DNA from: Erysipelotrichia bacterium
Lineage (GTDB): Bacteria > Bacillota_I > Bacilli_A > Erysipelotrichales > Erysipelotrichaceae
Length of the DNA stretch: 17,130 bases
Reading direction: 5' to 3'
NCBI GenBank assembly: GCA_009916335.1
Contig: SAAR01000033.1
Span: forward strand, 1-17,130
Position numbers and translations under genes: made by a program. Below, one piece after another: positions 15,242 to 17,130 of this stretch; position 1 is the stretch's first letter; every line of letters starts with the position of its first letter. Below the pieces are notes generated by a model, which was not told the DNA's origin, searched no databases, and worked only from the letters and a program-made list of their open reading frames with translations.

Positions 15242-16243
15242 ATGAATGTTTTAATTACTAATGGAATCATCTTTGTGATTCTACTGGCACTTGAAATGGT
15301 TTATTTCAAGATAGCAGACAAATGTAATATCATTGATAAGCCGAATGAGCGCAGTTCGCATTCTTCAATAGTGTTGCGTGGTGGTGGTATTATTTTTTTA
15401 TTAAGCGCATGGGTGTGGAGTGCATTCTTCGGTTTCCAATATCCGTGGTTCCTGGCGGCAGTGACATTGATAGGAGGTGTTTCTTTTATAGACGACATTA
15501 AGTCTTTACCGGATAGTGTGCGTCTAGTCGCTCAGTTTGCTGCTGTGGGATTGATGTTTTACCAACTTGGTATGCTTCAACTGAGTATGTGGTGGGTAGT
15601 ACTGTTAGGCCTTATAGTATGTGTGGGAGCCACTAATATTATCAACTTTATGGATGGTATTAATGGAATTACGGTGGGGTATAGTGCTGCGGTGCTAATA
15701 CCTTTGTATCTTGTTAATGCTTGTGTTGTAAAAGGATTTATAGAACCATCATTCTTGATAGTGTCATTGTTGTCGCTATCGGTATTCGCTTATTATAATT
15801 TCCGTCCACGTGGAAAGGCAAAATGCTTTGCTGGTGATGTAGGTTCTATAAGTATAGCCTTCATTATGCTTTTTGCGATAGGAAAGCTTATCATGCAAAC
15901 AGGTGATATTACGTGGCTGGTACTCTTGTTGGTATATGGTGTGGATGGTTGTTTGACTATCTGCCATCGTATTATGCTCCATGAAAAACTGGGTGAAGCG
16001 CATCGCAAACATGTCTACCAATTGATGGCAAATGAACTGAATATGAGTCATCCGTTGGTAAGTGGCATCTATATGGTAATGCAGTTGGTAATATCTCTTG
16101 GATTTATCTATCTTTGTCCGAATACAATGCTTGCACATTGGCTTTATCTGCTAGCTTCTTTGGTGTTGCTATCATTTACGTATGTGGCTTTCAAAAAGAA
16201 GTACTATCATCTGCATGAAGAGTATTTGGCTTCATTAAAATAG
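15242..16243 (+). CDS. WecA/MraY-like polyprenyl-phosphate sugar-1-phosphate transferase (initiating enzyme)
   Basis: A 333-residue polytopic membrane protein of the glycosyltransferase-4/WecA superfamily, which transfers a sugar 1-phosphate (usually GlcNAc- or a related HexNAc-phosphate) from its UDP form to undecaprenyl phosphate. The family motifs are all present: DKPNERSSH (32-40) with RGGG (46-49), the Mg-binding DD at 84-85, NFMDGINGI (135-143), AGDVGS (197-202) and HRKHVYQ (254-260), the cytosolic His-box loop. It would start each repeat unit, and it sits near the 3' end of the locus, as is common in Bacteroides capsule clusters. A gap of 141 bases separates it from the small ORF, so it may have its own promoter, although I see no clear -33/-7 pair there. 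The gene looks intact. Which sugar it loads cannot be decided from sequence. Confidence 0.92.
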   Translation: MNVLITNGIIFVILLALEMVYFKIADKCNIIDKPNERSSHSSIVLRGGGIIFLLSAWVWSAFFGFQYPWFLAAVTLIGGVSFIDDIKSLPDSVRLVAQFAAVGLMFYQLGMLQLSMWWVVLLGLIVCVGATNIINFMDGINGITVGYSAAVLIPLYLVNACVVKGFIEPSFLIVSLLSLSVFAYYNFRPRGKAKCFAGDVGSISIAFIMLFAIGKLIMQTGDITWLVLLLVYGVDGCLTICHRIMLHEKLGEAHRKHVYQLMANELNMSHPLVSGIYMVMQLVISLGFIYLCPNTMLAHWLYLLASLVLLSFTYVAFKKKYYHLHEEYLASLK

Positions 16244-16266
16244 AAACAGACTAACTCCCTTGGAAT

Positions 16267-16848
16267 ATGAAAATAGACAAAGCGTTTCTTAGTTCACTTA
16301 TAGCTCTAGCAAAAGAGAATCCTCGCAAAAGAACGAACTATGATTTGCGAACATCGGCAAATGATGGTTCGCAACGCATGCTCAATGCTTTGATGCCTGC
16401 TACAGAAGTACCCATACATCGTCATCCTAATAGTATAGAAAATGTGATTTGCTTGTGTGGACGCATGGATGAGATTTTTTATGATAATCAAGGTGTAGAA
16501 ATAGAGCGTATTCACCTTGCTCCTTCGGAAGGAGTGTATGGTTGTGTAGTGCCTGCTAATGTATGGCATTCGGTAGAAGTGTATGAACCATCCGTAATCT
16601 ACGAAGGTAAAGATGGCAAGTATGGTGAGGATGGAAGTGAGATATTTACTTTGGTAACGAAAGAAAATCAAGAGTTAGTTCAGCCATTCAACAATTCTTG
16701 GGGCGATTTAGAGAAGAATATAGAGTACTTGATTGGCATGGAGCGTCATTCAGGAAGCATGGAGGTTATACCTCCCCTTTATGTTAGTCGTATACTGAAT
16801 GTGCCATTAGATGAAGTAGAAGAAGCAATGAAAGAAATGGGGGTGTAG
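16267..16848 (+). CDS. WbuC-like cupin-fold metalloprotein
   Basis: A 193-residue protein with a cupin beta-barrel of the WbuC family. EVPIHRHPNSIENVICLCG (47-65) is the first cupin motif, with H51 and H53 as metal ligands. A second motif PANVWHSVEVYEP (96-108) adds H101. The N-terminal region with RKRTNYDLR is also typical. About 60 residues follow the barrel (from about 131) and end in a helical SRILNVPLDEVEEAMKEMGV tail. Members are regularly found at the ends of O-antigen and capsule clusters, and their reaction is unproven; an isomerase or sugar-modifying role has been suggested. It starts 23 bases after the initiating transferase and is the last plus-strand gene of the locus. No strong intrinsic terminator is evident after it. 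Confidence 0.8.
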   Translation: MKIDKAFLSSLIALAKENPRKRTNYDLRTSANDGSQRMLNALMPATEVPIHRHPNSIENVICLCGRMDEIFYDNQGVEIERIHLAPSEGVYGCVVPANVWHSVEVYEPSVIYEGKDGKYGEDGSEIFTLVTKENQELVQPFNNSWGDLEKNIEYLIGMERHSGSMEVIPPLYVSRILNVPLDEVEEAMKEMGV

Positions 16849-16964
16849 CTTCCTTATATCATAACTACATTTAGTAAGTAATTGTTTTGCCCCCACTGGA
16901 GAAAGAAAAATGATGATAAGTAAGTGTCTATAAATGTTTTACATATAATAGAACAGTCGTATTC
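16849..16964. other. Convergent intergenic gap at the end of the capsule locus
   Basis: These 116 bases separate the last plus-strand gene from a partial minus-strand ORF. I find no gene and no convincing hairpin with a T-run; TGTAG and CTACA near the start pair only weakly over a long loop. Confidence 0.4.
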
Positions 16965-17129
16965 TCACCCCACAGCCTCTTTCTCTTCTCCCCTCACTTT
17001 ACGAATCTGGTGTGTCTCCACCCTTATCCCTGGCATTTTTATATTTCCGCACATATCTCCAAAGCTAAAAACGATATAAAGATCTTTCCCTTTTCGGCTT
17101 AACTTACCTACCTTGCCATCGAACGGACT
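16965..17129 (-). CDS. Partial minus-strand ORF of unknown function (3' end)
   Basis: On the minus strand a frame is open from the window edge (17129) to TGA at 16967-16965 and encodes the last 54 residues of a protein whose start lies outside. The fragment contains DGKVGKLSRKGKDLYIVFSF and ends with RGEEKEAVG. It has the look of real coding sequence: balanced residues, alternating hydrophobic and charged, and no stop. I recognise no family. An internal ATG could make a tiny ORF, but the reading extends upstream of it without a break. It converges on the capsule operon and so probably belongs to the flanking chromosome. The chance that a 55-codon open frame is accidental is not negligible. 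Confidence 0.4.
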   Translation of the reverse strand, partial: SPFDGKVGKLSRKGKDLYIVFSFGDMCGNIKMPGIRVETHQIRKVRGEEKEAVG

Positions 17130-17130
17130 A

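Noticed and set aside
1046..16671. Numerous antisense open frames of 60-120 codons across the operon
   Set aside because: They lie opposite well-supported genes, have unusual His/Ile/Tyr-rich compositions typical of complement reading, and show no family motifs.
1..17130. CRISPR array, tRNA, rRNA or insertion sequence
   Set aside because: I saw no spaced direct repeats, no tRNA-like cloverleaf, no rRNA sequence and no transposase or terminal repeats in the window.

Overview
This window looks like a capsular (or surface) polysaccharide biosynthesis locus from a gut Bacteroidales, most likely Bacteroides or Phocaeicola. I judge this from the gene content: a Wzx/Wzy-type pathway, a WecA-like initiating transferase followed by a WbuC-type cupin at the 3' end, a GT11 fucosyltransferase, and a pyruvyltransferase beside an FrhB-like iron-sulfur protein. 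Other support comes from the AT-rich coding sequence, weak Shine-Dalgarno signals, and one TAnnTTTG-type -7 promoter box before the first complete gene. The species cannot be fixed from the sequence alone.

Layout. Bases 1-119 hold the 3' end of a probable FlaA1/CapD-like nucleotide-sugar dehydratase/epimerase. Bases 120-946 hold no complete gene. They contain an N-terminal fragment of a UDP-glucose 6-dehydrogenase (410-589) and decayed or non-coding DNA, as expected at an old recombination edge of a capsule locus. From 947 to 14963 there is a tightly packed plus-strand operon in which many genes overlap by ATGA. It carries rfbF and rfbG (CDP-4-keto-6-deoxyglucose synthesis), an SDR reductase/epimerase, a ThDP-dependent acetolactate-synthase-like enzyme, a Wzx flippase, a GT2 glycosyltransferase, a Wzy-like polytopic protein, a second glycosyltransferase-like protein, a membrane O-acyltransferase broken by one in-frame TAG, a GT11 alpha-1,2-fucosyltransferase, a polysaccharide pyruvyltransferase, an FrhB-like 2[4Fe-4S] protein and another GT2 glycosyltransferase. 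A 45-residue membrane ORF, the WecA-like phosphoglycosyltransferase and the WbuC-like cupin close the locus. A partial minus-strand ORF enters from the right end.

How they work together (inference). The WecA-like protein would load the first sugar phosphate on undecaprenyl phosphate. Up to four other transferases would extend it, Wzx would flip the unit and Wzy would polymerise it. RfbF, RfbG, the SDR and the ThDP enzyme suggest a CDP-activated, two-carbon-branched 6-deoxy sugar related to the yersiniose route, but no RfbH-type 3-dehydrase is present here. Alpha-1,2-fucose and a pyruvate ketal are the other predicted decorations; O-acylation is probably lost through the nonsense codon.

The points most worth a second look are the CDP-sugar/ThDP module without RfbH, the single amber codon in an otherwise intact acyltransferase, and a perfect 15-bp inverted repeat inside the fucosyltransferase gene.
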